44,273 nt of DNA, taken from the NCBI GenBank assembly GCA_012520995.1, contig JAAYNI010000080.1:89823-134095 (forward strand). Reading direction: 5' to 3'. Position 1 is the stretch's first letter; every line of letters begins with the position of its first letter. The notes beneath the pieces are model-generated. The model searched no databases, was not told the origin of the DNA, and saw only the letters and a program-made list of their open reading frames with translations. This stretch comes from Candidatus Rifleibacteriota bacterium. Lineage in GTDB: Bacteria; Muiribacteriota; Ozemobacteria; Ozemobacterales; Ozemobacteraceae. Made by a program: the position numbers and the translations under genes. Shown here one piece after another: positions 1-9,769 of this stretch.

Positions 1-1370
1 AAACCTGTCCTTGCCAAGGCAGAAATCAAAGATGCCAAAACAACAAAATCTTTCTCCATCGCAAGAGACAAAAGCAGAATTTCTCTTGCGGGCTTTCCTA
101 GATCTCCCGCTATCATAGCAGCCAGATTACGTTTTGATGAATCTTTTATTTCCAGCATGCGTTTGAGCTTTGGCAATAAAAGCTCCGCTGTTTTGTTCTT
201 ATCTTCCTCCTTTTTGACAATGCCTCTGATAGAAATCCATATTTCTCTGTCAACATCCTTATCAAGCTCATTTTCAGCCTGTTCCAGCAACAAAGACAAA
301 ACTTTTCTTCCGCCAGCTTTGCCCATTGCAGCGGCAGCTAGCAGCCTTTCTTCTGATGAAGAGGAAGACAAGAGAGAAGAAAGTTTCAGCAAAGCTTCGG
401 GGACTCCGAGTTTGTGAGCAAAAACTGCTCCCACGGCAGATATTTCAGGCCGGTCGTTATCCATGGCAGCCAAGAATACCTCAGCCTTTTCTTTGTTGCT
501 CAAAGACGAAGAATAAAGGCATTTTAAGCCTGAAATAGCTAAAAGCGGATATTCCGAAAGAGCCGCTTCTTTGATTATGCCATTAACTTCCTCGCGACCA
601 CTCTCCGCTAAGACAGGCAACATTTCAGCCTTTTTGGCAAGATCCAGCTCATCCTTATATAGAGAGAGCATTAACAGCTCAACTTTTGAACCTGCACAAT
701 TCACGGCGGCTCTCATTGCCTCTGAAGCAATTTTCCAATTTTCATGCCTGCAGAGGTATACAAGCTGATCAGTCAGAGTTTCGTCAGGATTCAGCTGTAA
801 AGCTATTAAAGCCGGTAAAATACGATCAGTCGAATCCTGAGACAGCTCATTTCTTAAAAGAGCCGTCCTTTCCGATTTTAAAGGCAACATAGAGAGAATT
901 AAAGCAAAACCGTCAGGCAAAGAAAAACGCCTCTTGCCTGAAGAAACAGAAGCATATACTTCTGCCTCCTCAGCAGAAGAAGGGTCCGAGGAAAAGGTTC
1001 TGGCTGAGCTTAATATCCTCTCAGCAAAAGTTGCAGGAGGCTCAACGGGAGCAAAAGCCAAGGCTTTTAAGGCAGAAATCCGCAAGGTCAGATTCGCAGT
1101 AGAAGCTATACGAGCCAAAATATCTGCTGTTTCGGCGAAGAGCTCTCTCCATGTTTTTTCTAAAGCAGGCGCAGATGAAAAAAGTTTTTTTAGGCCAAGA
1201 AAAGCCAGCATAGAGGTTTTCGGATCTTCCGAATCCAAAAATTCCTCATAAATAGCTCTATCAGACATCAGCGGATTTCTCAACAGCTGAAGCAAAGCAG
1301 AATTTCTTACCCAAGAATCTTGACTGCGCACAGTTTCACGGGGATTTTTTAAAATATCTTCAAAAGGCAT
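1..1370 (-). CDS. HEAT-repeat-like protein, 3' end outside window
   Basis: An open minus-strand frame runs without a stop from the ATG at 1368-1370 to the window edge (about 456 codons), so the C-terminus is missing. The translation begins MPFEDILKNPRETVRSQ and is almost entirely short amphipathic helices rich in Leu, Ala, Glu and Ser, with units such as RNSALLQLLRNP, LRISALKALAF and RLLAAAAMGKAGG that resemble HEAT/armadillo repeats. There is no signal peptide, membrane segment or catalytic motif. The start lies 8 bases after the stop of the upstream M48-like gene, so the two are probably cotranscribed. No strong Shine-Dalgarno is seen, which suits translational coupling. HEAT-like solenoids usually act as protein-binding scaffolds; the partner here is unknown. 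Confidence 0.72.
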   Translation of the reverse strand, partial: MPFEDILKNPRETVRSQDSWVRNSALLQLLRNPLMSDRAIYEEFLDSEDPKTSMLAFLGLKKLFSSAPALEKTWRELFAETADILARIASTANLTLRISALKALAFAPVEPPATFAERILSSARTFSSDPSSAEEAEVYASVSSGKRRFSLPDGFALILSMLPLKSERTALLRNELSQDSTDRILPALIALQLNPDETLTDQLVYLCRHENWKIASEAMRAAVNCAGSKVELLMLSLYKDELDLAKKAEMLPVLAESGREEVNGIIKEAALSEYPLLAISGLKCLYSSSLSNKEKAEVFLAAMDNDRPEISAVGAVFAHKLGVPEALLKLSSLLSSSSSEERLLAAAAMGKAGGRKVLSLLLEQAENELDKDVDREIWISIRGIVKKEEDKNKTAELLLPKLKRMLEIKDSSKRNLAAMIAGDLGKPAREILLLSLAMEKDFVVLASLISALARTG

Positions 1371-1378
1371 TGAACTGA

Positions 1379-2107
1379 CTAATGTTTAGTTGAAAGTTTC
1401 AAATGTCTCAAGGCTTGCAAACGAGGCAAAAAGCTTCTCGGATAAGGAGGAGAAGGAGGCCAAACAAGGCTTTGATACTGACTCATAAGTCTAATTGCGG
1501 CTGATTTGGAAGCTTCCGGATCAGGAGTAAGCTTAATGCCTTGAGAGTCTGCTTTTTGTTGATCAATAGTAGAAAGCGAGTGGAGATAACTTCCAAGAAA
1601 GGCTGTAGGCAAAACCGCCTGTTTGTTTCTCTTAACAACTTTTATCCAATTCAGAAGCTTAGGATACAAGCCTTCTCGCTTTATAAGTTTCATGGGGTAG
1701 TTCATTGAAGAAATAGCCACATTCCTGGCAAGTATAAAATCTACCAGATGCGCGTTATCAAGCATATCCATCAAACCTCGTGTAAGCAGCACGATGCCGC
1801 CAGGAAAGAAAACTTCATCGCAGATAGGTGTCTCAGCAATAAAAACACGCAAATTGACACCTTTTCTGACGTTTTTACCTGCCAACTCTCTTATACGAGC
1901 CGTTAATTCCAGAGATTCCGAAATCTTAATATTTTGGGGAACATTTAACTTAAAGCTCTCAAACAGCATCTCAGAAATAACTGATTCTGCCTCGCTTTCA
2001 TCTAAAAACTTGGCAAAATACTGACCGACACGCCCACCACGCGGAAGAGCATAAACAGCCGACAACTGCAAAAGACATATAATAAAAATTGTTACAATCT
2101 TTTTCAT
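1379..2107 (-). CDS. Secreted M48-like protein lacking the zinc-binding motif
   Basis: A 242-residue protein starting MKKIVTIFIICLLQ with a cleavable-looking signal peptide ending near residue 20 (AVYA). Residues about 98-135 resemble the M48 peptidase core: FFPGGIVLLTRGLMDMLDN matches the strand and helix that precede HExxH in Ste24/HtpX-like enzymes. At the expected HExxH the sequence reads ARNVAI (about residues 127-132), with Arg and Asn in place of His and Glu and Ile in place of the second His. The downstream ExxAD motif reads QQKAD (183-187), so the third ligand is lost too while AD and the following glycine remain. I read it as a pseudopeptidase exported to the periplasm or cell surface. 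It is cotranscribed with the downstream HEAT-like gene. Family assignment is by eye. Confidence 0.7.
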   Translation of the reverse strand: MKKIVTIFIICLLQLSAVYALPRGGRVGQYFAKFLDESEAESVISEMLFESFKLNVPQNIKISESLELTARIRELAGKNVRKGVNLRVFIAETPICDEVFFPGGIVLLTRGLMDMLDNAHLVDFILARNVAISSMNYPMKLIKREGLYPKLLNWIKVVKRNKQAVLPTAFLGSYLHSLSTIDQQKADSQGIKLTPDPEASKSAAIRLMSQYQSLVWPPSPPYPRSFLPRLQALRHLKLSTKH

Positions 2108-2580
2108 AATAGCTGTTTTTAAATATACTCTCTATTAAGCCCTCAAGCAAGCATAAAACTAGTAGTTTGTAACATCTAAAACATTCTATCCACAGATTAC
2201 ACAGATGACACAGATTTTTATTTGATAGATAAATTTGCAAAGATTTATGCCATCGTTATCAAGATTCGTTTTTTTTATCAGAGTTTCACTTGTTTATCGG
2301 TAGGCAAAGCAATTGAGTCTCCCCTCTTGCATCGTTCATCAGCAGCTGTCCCTAATCAGAGTCTAGGGCAAAAATTGTGATTATGCAGTAGCAAATAAAT
2401 TAGAAATTATAAAGTAAAAATTAGAAATAAATCTTTTAGTCTTTTCTGCAGTTTCTGCCTGTGTCTTGGGTTTTGCCCTTTCTATCCACCACACCCTACG
2501 CCCTGCTCCCTGATTTTAAGCTATGCTTAAAATCCCATCTGTGTCCATCTGAGGATAATTTCTCAAATGTTCTAAAATAA
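2108..2580. repeat. Intergenic repeat region
   Basis: No convincing gene. It holds a CACAGATTACACAGATGACA-type repeat at 2185-2225, one arm of a 39-base inverted repeat at 2348-2386 (partner at 18665-18703), and a hairpin GATTTTAAGC-tat-GCTTAAAATC type at 2512-2534 that recurs at 39428-39450 together with its left flank (CTACGCCCT.CTCCCT). The rest is AT-rich sequence with partial copies of the same motifs. Confidence 0.7.
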
Positions 2581-2625
2581 AAAAGCGCAAATCGCAGAGG
2601 CTTCATTTTGCGATTCGCGCCTTTT
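2581..2625 (-). terminator. Rho-independent terminator of the TPR lipoprotein gene
   Basis: Arms GCGCAAATCGCA (2585-2596) and TGCGATTCGCGC (2609-2620) form a 12-base-pair stem with one mismatch. Read on the minus strand it ends in a T-run (2584-2579), just downstream of the stop at 2658. Confidence 0.8.
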
Positions 2626-2657
2626 ATTGCCAAGCTTAAAACTTGGCCAAAATTAAA

Positions 2658-3305
2658 TTATCTGTTTACGAAAGTCACCATCTTGATTATTTCATTTACA
2701 GGTTTGTTCTCATAACCCGGTTCCAAAGTTTTTGCATATTCGATGTGCTCATTAGCTGCCTCTGTCTCATCAAGCACAGCGTAAGCATAGGCCAATACAG
2801 CATGCAAGTCGGCACATGTTATACTCAATATAGGATTAGGACTGTAGTTGAAATGAGGATTGTTTTTGCCGATTTCCATAGCCAAAATCTGAACTATTTG
2901 TCTCATATCTTCTTTTGAAGCTTGATTCAAATAAACTCCTACCATTCCCACTTTAGCATCATATGACAAGTCCTTGGCTCTGACAAAGTGATCCCTGCCT
3001 GCAGCCATAAGACTGTTTTGTCTTGCCTTAGCCCAGCCCAATCCATTGTGAGCATCAGCTTCTTCTTGGGGACTTGGACTATCAGCCAACACCTTGTTAA
3101 AACTGGCTATAGCCGAAGAGTAATGTCCAGCTTTAATCTCGCTCCAACCTTTGAGATTGAAAGCATTTCCATTCGGCAATGGTGCGCCTGAGTCATAACT
3201 GCCGCCGCCCTCGCCGTTTACACCTCCTCCGCTGCAACCAACCAGAGAAAAAGACAAAATTGCAGCGATAAACGCAAGCAGGAGTTTTTTGTATAGATGA
3301 TTCAT
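2658..3305 (-). CDS. TPR-type lipoprotein
   Basis: The start is placed at the ATG at 3303-3305 because GGAGG lies 9 bases upstream and the product then begins with a clean lipoprotein signal: MNHLYKKLLLAFIAAILSFS followed by lipobox LVGC (Cys24) and a glycine-rich linker. The longer frame up to 3380 would bury this signal. The mature part has TPR-like helix pairs: FNLKGWSEIKAGHYSSAIASFNKVL (about residues 50-75), ADAHNGLGWAKARQ, and DLHAVLAYAYAVLDETEAANEHIEYAKTLEPG near the end, which suggest two or three repeats. It is likely anchored to the outer membrane or periplasmic face and involved in protein-protein contacts. It has its own terminators on both sides, so it is probably monocistronic. 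Specific role unknown. Confidence 0.85.
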   Translation of the reverse strand: MNHLYKKLLLAFIAAILSFSLVGCSGGGVNGEGGGSYDSGAPLPNGNAFNLKGWSEIKAGHYSSAIASFNKVLADSPSPQEEADAHNGLGWAKARQNSLMAAGRDHFVRAKDLSYDAKVGMVGVYLNQASKEDMRQIVQILAMEIGKNNPHFNYSPNPILSITCADLHAVLAYAYAVLDETEAANEHIEYAKTLEPGYENKPVNEIIKMVTFVNR

Positions 3306-3378
3306 GTGATGAAGCCTCCAAATAAGTTGTCTTGAATTATCATCGGCATTGAGGAGGGCTTTCTTTACAATTTCGGAC

Positions 3379-3424
3379 AAAAAAAGACCTTTGCCAAGCT
3401 TTTTATAAACTCGGCAAAGGCCTT
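3379..3424 (-). terminator. Rho-independent terminator of the giant Ig-repeat gene
   Basis: Arms GACCTTTGCCAAG (3386-3398) and its near-perfect complement TCGGCAAAGGCC (3411-3422) form a stem. On the minus strand the T-run follows at 3385-3379, 19 bases beyond the stop of the upstream 1974-codon gene. Confidence 0.85.
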
Positions 3425-3442
3425 TGTTTTCAGAAGTTGAAA

Positions 3443-6400
3443 TTATCTCGCTATGGCTATCTTGCCTTTTTGTTTGGCTGTCACACCGCCGCGAGTGGTT
3501 TCAAGCCTGTAGAAGTAGACACCGTTTGCCACTCTTCTACCGCTGGAGTTTCTGAGATTCCAGCTGGCTTGTCCGGAAGCGCCGCCTATGTTCAGGTCAA
3601 ATTCGTCTAACTTAACAACTAGTTGTCCCGCTGTATCATAAATCTTCAATATGACTCTGTCAGGAACCTGATTGAAGTTATAATTAAAGTTGACTTTGTT
3701 GCCGCCTGTTACGGGATTCGGATAGGCTGCAAACTCTTCCACAGCGAAAGGAGCAAACCTTATACTGTAAGAATTTCTAAGAAGGTTGCCGGCATTATCT
3801 CTGACTTCATAAGCCAAGTCATTCTTGCCTTTCATGAAGGGTGTATCGCTTCTGAAAGAGAATTTTCCATCAGCATCCAAGCTTGCGCCTCTGACTTCTC
3901 TGCCATTCACAGCAAACCTGAAGGAAGCGAGATCAAGTCCGGAACCGCTTTCCGTAATCTGGCCTGTAACCATAGGATTCTTTTCTTCCACATTGTCAAA
4001 AGGCGCAGGAGAAAGAACGTTCATAGCAGGAGGAGTAACGTCAGCCAACAAAGCCAGCCTGCCAAGTCCTGAAACTTCAGCAGTGATCTTTCCGTCAGCA
4101 ATATTTCCGCCTTGGAATATCCAGCTTCCGTCTTGAGCCTGTCTGTAAAGATGAGTCTTTTCAGCAGGATAGGGAAGAGTTTCTTCGTCTATTTCAGCTG
4201 AATATTGCAAACGCTTCCTCAGCGGAATATTTTCAGGGCCAATCTGTTCAAGAGCCAGCACAGGCCTAAGTTCTCCAAGAGTTTCTCTTGAAAAGTTCTG
4301 ACTTATATTGGTTCTAACCATCAAAGGAACTTCAGGGAATGGCGAATCAAGAGTCTCTCTGTCAAACATATATATAGAAGTATTCTGATAAGCGGAACCT
4401 TCCGCTCCCTTAAGGGTAGCACCGTTAGAAAGAGAGATATTCAGTCTTTGAGAAGCGTTCAGATCTGCTATTACAAACTCAAAGTTATTAGTGCCTGATT
4501 TGCCGCCAAGATCCATTCCTGTCAGGGTAATATAAGCCTTTCCTGGATTATCCATATCAAGCCTGTAAGAACCTGAATAGAACATAGCCTTGAGGAACTG
4601 CATTGTCACAGCCTTAGTCGCGCCATTTTGTTTAACGGAGCAATAAGGAGGAGCCTGCAAAGTTTCAGAAGATTTTGCCACTATTATTATCTCGAATCTG
4701 TTCATGGGATTTGAGAAAATTCTTACTTGGAAAGAAGGAGAAGTATTAATGATAATTCTGTTAGTACTGTCAGGAGCCATAACGTTGCCTGCCAAATCGG
4801 CCGCTCCCTCAAACTTCAATATGGCAGAACCGTCATTAAGAGCGCTGTCGTTTTCAGGTATTACTGTAGTGCCTACCCAAGTGTCACCTTCACGAGAAAC
4901 TTCTTCTATTTTCATAGAGCTTCCGCCGGATGTCACAAGAAAAGCCCTGACTTCGGACATATTACTCAAAACTTCGGTGAATCTGACAGTAAAAGTCACT
5001 TGACCGGTCCCCACCATATTTGACGATGCGGGAGAAGGCGATACTGAGATAATCCTGGGTTTTACCGTATCAACTGTGAAACTGCGTGTAAAACTCGGCT
5101 TGCTCGGTATTGAGCCGTCAGTGGTCTTTTTAACAGAGAAAACGCGCCAATAGTAGGTTCCGTCCTTGGGAACAGTAAAGTTGCCAGCCACAGTAGTATC
5201 AGCTGTATCAGAGACTATCGAACCAGGCAAACCATAGAGCTGTTCGCTGTTGGAATCGTTGTTTAACACGTTATTGAAGGCAGGGTCATCAGCAACCTGC
5301 AATACATAAGCAGCTGTATCTGTTGTCTTGGTCCAGAACATTTGAATGACTTTTTTATTAGTCAAGTATTCATTCAAAGGCCAAGTCAGGCTAGTCGTCG
5401 GAGGCGGAGTTCTATCTATTTTATATGAAATCACTGCTTCTTCGGAGACGTTTCCGCCTTTGTCAGTAGCTCTGAACTTAACTTTATGTTCGCCTTCTGA
5501 TTTATTCTGCAATGAAATCATGACTGAGAAGTTGACAGATTTTCCAGCAGCTATAGGAACTTCAACCCAAGAACCGCCATCATTGTCTTTGTATTCAACC
5601 GAAACAATCTGCAATCCATCAAATGAACCGGGATCTTCCGCTGTTCCTGTTATGGTTACTGTATTTCCGCTATAAGTTCCGCTTCCTTTCAACTCGCCAA
5701 TCGCAGGAGGCACATAGTCGAATATGATAGCACCTGTATAGTTTTTTGTATTAGGAACAGTTTCGCCTTCAGTGACTTTGTCGGCTGTAGTCAAGCTTAT
5801 AGGCAGCATAACGGCGCCCGCTGTTTTATCCTCTGGAGGGCTAGGCATTCTCAAGCCCACAACATCGTTTTCCACTCCGAAAGGAGGACAAACCTGATCT
5901 GCTAAGGTCCATGTGAAAACAACTTTGCTTGTATCAACACCAGAACCTTGTCCAGCAGCCCAACCAGGGCTGTTGGAAGAAGCTGCGCCTTGAGCAGCTA
6001 TGTCTGCAGGAGCGTCTGACAAAACAGCGTCGATACTGGGAGTCTGCAAGCCTGCCCAACCAGGAGCCCCAATGCTGAGGAAGTCTGGACTGGCAGTTTT
6101 AACTACAGGAGCCTGAGTGTCATAGATAAAGGTTGTTACTATGTCTTCAGAAGTTTGTCCGTTAACAGTTACAGGCTTCAATGTCACAGTGTATTCACCG
6201 TCATGACTCTGATCTGTCTTAAGACCCTCAGTTCCATAAAGATTCGCAACCAAAGCGTCTGTAACAGCGGAATCTTTGATGCCCACAACAGAGCCTTCAT
6301 AAGTCACTGTTATACCAGATTGAGAATAATCAGGAACAATTCCGCTGGTTTCTTTAATAACGGCTTTAACTTTATTCTGGGCAAGTTCTGTATGAGTTTT

Positions 6401-9367
6401 GTTTGCTACAGAACCGTTAGGAGGCGAAACGTCTGCCTGCTGTGACACACTGCTGTCAAGAACAGTAAATTTTCTGGTATCGACTGCGCCTTCGTTGCCA
6501 GCCTTGTCGACAGGTTTCACTTCGATTGTGTATTCACCGGGAGCAAGCTTGTTGAACTGATAATAAATTGTGTTTTGACCGTTGTTGGTCGCCTCGCCTG
6601 TAACTTCTGTTCCTAAGCTGTTTTTAAGAACAAGAGTTGAAGCTGTCAAATTAATGCCGGAACCTGAAGCATCGTCCATAACCGCGACAATCTTGGTAAC
6701 ATCATAATTGACTGTCACAGGCTCAGTTCCCATATCGGTACCTGAGTTGTTCAAGCTGACTCTGGTTACAGTGGGAACTTCTTTGTCTACTATAACTTTA
6801 CGCTTCGCTTTTCCGGAAGCTGACTCAACGTTGCCTGCAGGCTTAGCCATGTCAGTAGCTATAGTCCAAATTTCATGAGTGCCAGGCGCCAAAGCCGAAG
6901 CGTCCCAGTTATAGGACCAAGGACTCTGAGCCCCTGTCTGCAGAGGTATTCTTATAGTTGTGCTATCAGTACTTCCTTCAGCCTGAATATACAAGTCAAG
7001 ATAGTCTACGCCGGAACCGCCTTCCGAATCGTTAACCGTTCCTTTGAGAGTAACATTGGGATTATTAACATTTACGTAAATGTCCGTTTGCGAATCAAAG
7101 GAGGAAACCGGAGGAAGAGTATCAGCTGTAAATGCGTTTTCATAAGGCGAATCAGGCAAGGAACTGCCAAAGCTGTCTTTTATTCCGGAAACGGTAATTC
7201 TAGCTTTGCCATTGAAACCTGTTTCTATTTTGAAAGTGCCTGAAAAAGAAGTAGGAGACTGCCATGCTCCAGTGGCTTTAGTTGTCTGACCGCCTTCTGT
7301 TTCTATTGTTATTAGAGGCAATGTTGTGGCATCCGAAGCATGATCCAGAATAAATGAAATAGTTTGAGCCGTATTTTTGCCCAAAAAATATGTTTCAGGC
7401 AGAGGAACAGGCATGCCCGCCACCATCATAGAGACTATGGCGCCTGAAGCTTCGCCGCTCATTTCAACTCTTGCTGTCGCCGAAACTGCAGAACTGTTGC
7501 CGGCATTGTCTCTAAGCAAGAAAGTAATATTGTTGATTCCGGGAGTCAAATTCACAGTAACCGGCATAACAGGAGTTTCCATTTTGACTGGAGCCGACTC
7601 AACCCCATTTACACTTGTAACCAGACGCAAAGGTTTGCTAGCTTCTGTATCAAAGCCCGGAGCTGTTACTTGGATAACCAAAGTCGACTGGTTGGTTTTT
7701 GCCGGAACTGATGCCGCATCAAAAGTGGGAGTTTCCGGTTTAGTTAAGTCAACCTGCAAAGGGAACTCTTGTGATGTGGATATAACTGAGTCAGTCGCAT
7801 CATAGCTGGTTGCAGTAAGCATATAAGTGCCTTCAGCCACATCAGGAAGAGAAACGAACCAGCTTGCACCGCCGCTGACCGCCGCAGTTGCTAAAACTGA
7901 CCCGCCTGCTTTCACTTCAACCTTTACGGCTCCCTCTGGACAAGTGCCTCTAACTGTGATCATCTTGACGTTTGTCGGTGAATTAGGGGTAACCTCTGTG
8001 ATGACTGTGCTGCCTGTAACACCTGAACCAACCTGGAAAGTCACTGAAGTCGTGCCTTTGTTGGCCAAAGCCGCAGGCACGGTAGTATCAGTAGCTTCAA
8101 TATTTGCAGTGTGGGTTCCGTCAGCAAAAGTGTTATTGAGCTTCAAATTATAGTTGAAGCTCATGGCAGGAGCAGCTGTACCGGCCAATTCTGCCGTAAC
8201 ACCATTAGAGGTTACGACAGGAGGATTAACAGTTTTATTGGAAAGCACTTGAATCTGAACAGTGCCTGTTTTCGGAAAACCGCCCGTTGCATTGGTAACC
8301 TGTGCGGTCAAGACAGGCACGGCTTTATCAATAGTGAAAGAGCCTTGCGAAGTGCCTTCGGCAGACATACCGTTATTGTCTATAACCTTGGCTTTAACAT
8401 TGAGAGGACCCGTACCAGCTATAGTGGCCGCAGGTATACTGAAAGGAGCATTAGTTTCAGAAAAGGTTCCCAAGCTTACAGGAGTTCCGCCTATAGTACA
8501 GGAGACGTTATAAAAAGGAGTCGTATCCGGATCAGCTTCAGCCGTCCAGCTGACAGTTCCTGTTATTGTAGCTCCCGCGTTAAGAGGGGCTGTTCCAGCT
8601 GCATCGCCTGTGAGTTGAACCTGAACATTTTCAACCTTGGACATAAGAGGAGATTTTGAATAAGCGAAAGTAACATTCGTAATTCCATTATTAGCATGAG
8701 GAACAGGCAGAGAAGTATCAAGAGCGCTTATGTTTACAGCATGCTGACCAGTTGTAAGCACATCATCATTAACTTGCAATGAGAAAACATAATTTCTGGA
8801 AGGCGGAGTTCCTGACTCCTGCTGAAATTCAACAGTTTTTCCAGGCATTATAACGGAGGGAGTATTGACATCCTCATCCGAGGTAATAGTCAGTGTTACT
8901 TTATCGCCGTTTTTATATTCAGACTTGTCAAATATGGCAGTCAGGACAGGATTAGTTCTATCAAAAATAAAAGTTTTATCAGCATTTGCGTTTCCCGCAA
9001 CTCCATCTTTGTCGGTTACACTAACTCTTAGCTGACAAGTAGCACCGTCCGCAAGATTCATACTGTTTACAGCCAAAGAATGAGTCCAGTTATTTTCGGT
9101 AATATCCGAAACCGTGACCAAGTCCTGTCCGCCGTTTATTAACTTTACAGTATAAGGTTGCTCACCGCCCGACCAATTCGCCGAAACAGTCAGATTGGCT
9201 TTGTCATTCAGCTTATCGCCGTTTGCGTTTACGATATCGCCTTCTAGCTGCACAGACACATTAATCTGTGCAAAGGCCGTTTGTGCAATAAAAAGCGCAA
9301 AAAACAGCGTGCATAAAAACACAGCGGAGCGCTTCAATCCATATTTATATGCTTTTGTCTGCCTCAT
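3443..9367 (-). CDS. Giant secreted Ig-like repeat protein with FlgD/T9SS-like C-terminal domain
   Basis: A 1974-residue protein. The N-terminus (KRSAVFLCTLFFALFIAQTAFAQ) is a signal peptide cleaved near residue 33. The start ATG has AGGAGAG about 8 bases upstream. Most of the chain is a string of roughly 90-110-residue beta-sandwich repeats of bacterial Ig type; recurring signatures are P.(V/I)T...D..GN...... and the hinge FT(I/V)DKAVPVL or FTVDTVKP that opens each new domain with DxxxP. A fibronectin-III-like unit follows TPPPTTSLTWPLNE. The last ~100 residues (AAYPNPVTGGNKVNFNY ... LKIYDTAGQLV ... GRRVANGVYFYRLE) match the FlgD Ig-like fold seen at the C-termini of many secreted proteins and type IX sorting domains. 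It is probably a cell-surface or extracellular adhesin-like protein; ligand unknown. No neighbouring secretion genes are visible. Confidence 0.88.
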   Translation of the reverse strand: MRQTKAYKYGLKRSAVFLCTLFFALFIAQTAFAQINVSVQLEGDIVNANGDKLNDKANLTVSANWSGGEQPYTVKLINGGQDLVTVSDITENNWTHSLAVNSMNLADGATCQLRVSVTDKDGVAGNANADKTFIFDRTNPVLTAIFDKSEYKNGDKVTLTITSDEDVNTPSVIMPGKTVEFQQESGTPPSRNYVFSLQVNDDVLTTGQHAVNISALDTSLPVPHANNGITNVTFAYSKSPLMSKVENVQVQLTGDAAGTAPLNAGATITGTVSWTAEADPDTTPFYNVSCTIGGTPVSLGTFSETNAPFSIPAATIAGTGPLNVKAKVIDNNGMSAEGTSQGSFTIDKAVPVLTAQVTNATGGFPKTGTVQIQVLSNKTVNPPVVTSNGVTAELAGTAAPAMSFNYNLKLNNTFADGTHTANIEATDTTVPAALANKGTTSVTFQVGSGVTGSTVITEVTPNSPTNVKMITVRGTCPEGAVKVEVKAGGSVLATAAVSGGASWFVSLPDVAEGTYMLTATSYDATDSVISTSQEFPLQVDLTKPETPTFDAASVPAKTNQSTLVIQVTAPGFDTEASKPLRLVTSVNGVESAPVKMETPVMPVTVNLTPGINNITFLLRDNAGNSSAVSATARVEMSGEASGAIVSMMVAGMPVPLPETYFLGKNTAQTISFILDHASDATTLPLITIETEGGQTTKATGAWQSPTSFSGTFKIETGFNGKARITVSGIKDSFGSSLPDSPYENAFTADTLPPVSSFDSQTDIYVNVNNPNVTLKGTVNDSEGGSGVDYLDLYIQAEGSTDSTTIRIPLQTGAQSPWSYNWDASALAPGTHEIWTIATDMAKPAGNVESASGKAKRKVIVDKEVPTVTRVSLNNSGTDMGTEPVTVNYDVTKIVAVMDDASGSGINLTASTLVLKNSLGTEVTGEATNNGQNTIYYQFNKLAPGEYTIEVKPVDKAGNEGAVDTRKFTVLDSSVSQQADVSPPNGSVANKTHTELAQNKVKAVIKETSGIVPDYSQSGITVTYEGSVVGIKDSAVTDALVANLYGTEGLKTDQSHDGEYTVTLKPVTVNGQTSEDIVTTFIYDTQAPVVKTASPDFLSIGAPGWAGLQTPSIDAVLSDAPADIAAQGAASSNSPGWAAGQGSGVDTSKVVFTWTLADQVCPPFGVENDVVGLRMPSPPEDKTAGAVMLPISLTTADKVTEGETVPNTKNYTGAIIFDYVPPAIGELKGSGTYSGNTVTITGTAEDPGSFDGLQIVSVEYKDNDGGSWVEVPIAAGKSVNFSVMISLQNKSEGEHKVKFRATDKGGNVSEEAVISYKIDRTPPPTTSLTWPLNEYLTNKKVIQMFWTKTTDTAAYVLQVADDPAFNNVLNNDSNSEQLYGLPGSIVSDTADTTVAGNFTVPKDGTYYWRVFSVKKTTDGSIPSKPSFTRSFTVDTVKPRIISVSPSPASSNMVGTGQVTFTVRFTEVLSNMSEVRAFLVTSGGSSMKIEEVSREGDTWVGTTVIPENDSALNDGSAILKFEGAADLAGNVMAPDSTNRIIINTSPSFQVRIFSNPMNRFEIIIVAKSSETLQAPPYCSVKQNGATKAVTMQFLKAMFYSGSYRLDMDNPGKAYITLTGMDLGGKSGTNNFEFVIADLNASQRLNISLSNGATLKGAEGSAYQNTSIYMFDRETLDSPFPEVPLMVRTNISQNFSRETLGELRPVLALEQIGPENIPLRKRLQYSAEIDEETLPYPAEKTHLYRQAQDGSWIFQGGNIADGKITAEVSGLGRLALLADVTPPAMNVLSPAPFDNVEEKNPMVTGQITESGSGLDLASFRFAVNGREVRGASLDADGKFSFRSDTPFMKGKNDLAYEVRDNAGNLLRNSYSIRFAPFAVEEFAAYPNPVTGGNKVNFNYNFNQVPDRVILKIYDTAGQLVVKLDEFDLNIGGASGQASWNLRNSSGRRVANGVYFYRLETTRGGVTAKQKGKIAIAR

Positions 9368-9769
9368 AGCTTGTCTCTCCTGTTCATAAAGAACTTTTTA
9401 TCTATATATCTCCTTGTTTCGGCAGGTTCGCTTCTAAACATGAGAAAAAAATGAGTTTCCATTATGCACGCACTTGCCTCTCGCAACAAAAATACACAAA
9501 AAATACACAAAAAACAATCCCAGAGTCTATATTTATTTCAAAGTTTATTATCCAGTGCACCCGCTTATTTTTATCAGATAGATTTATTATTTATCAGTAT
9601 TCCATTTCTATTATACATTTCAGCAATTGAGTTCTAAGGTGTTCCACTCTTCACTAATCAGTGATACAGTATAATTTTAAAAGGTGTAAGAAAAGTTTTA
9701 TGTGCTACACAGCACAAGTGTATGTGTTTTTTTTTGATTCTTCAACAGCTAAATGATAATATCTTTATT
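9368..9769. other. Divergent intergenic region with repeats
   Basis: This AT-rich stretch separates the divergent giant-protein and TIG-lipoprotein genes and must hold both promoters. Visible: an A-rich tandem (aaaatacacaa repeated at about 9489-9512), a copy of the AATTGAGTTCTAA repeat near 9625, and TATAAT at 9670-9675 followed by AT-rich DNA, a plausible -10 for the rightward gene, but without a good -35. No coding frame convinces me. Confidence 0.5.

Noticed and set aside
157-1251. Several plus-strand frames of 65-105 codons
   Set aside because: They lie opposite the long open minus-strand HEAT-like frame and have Ser/Leu-rich antisense-type content without ribosome sites.
2643-9389. Plus-strand frames inside the minus-strand TPR lipoprotein and giant Ig-repeat genes
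   Set aside because: They are antisense frames of long, clearly coding genes; their content mirrors the repeats of the real proteins.
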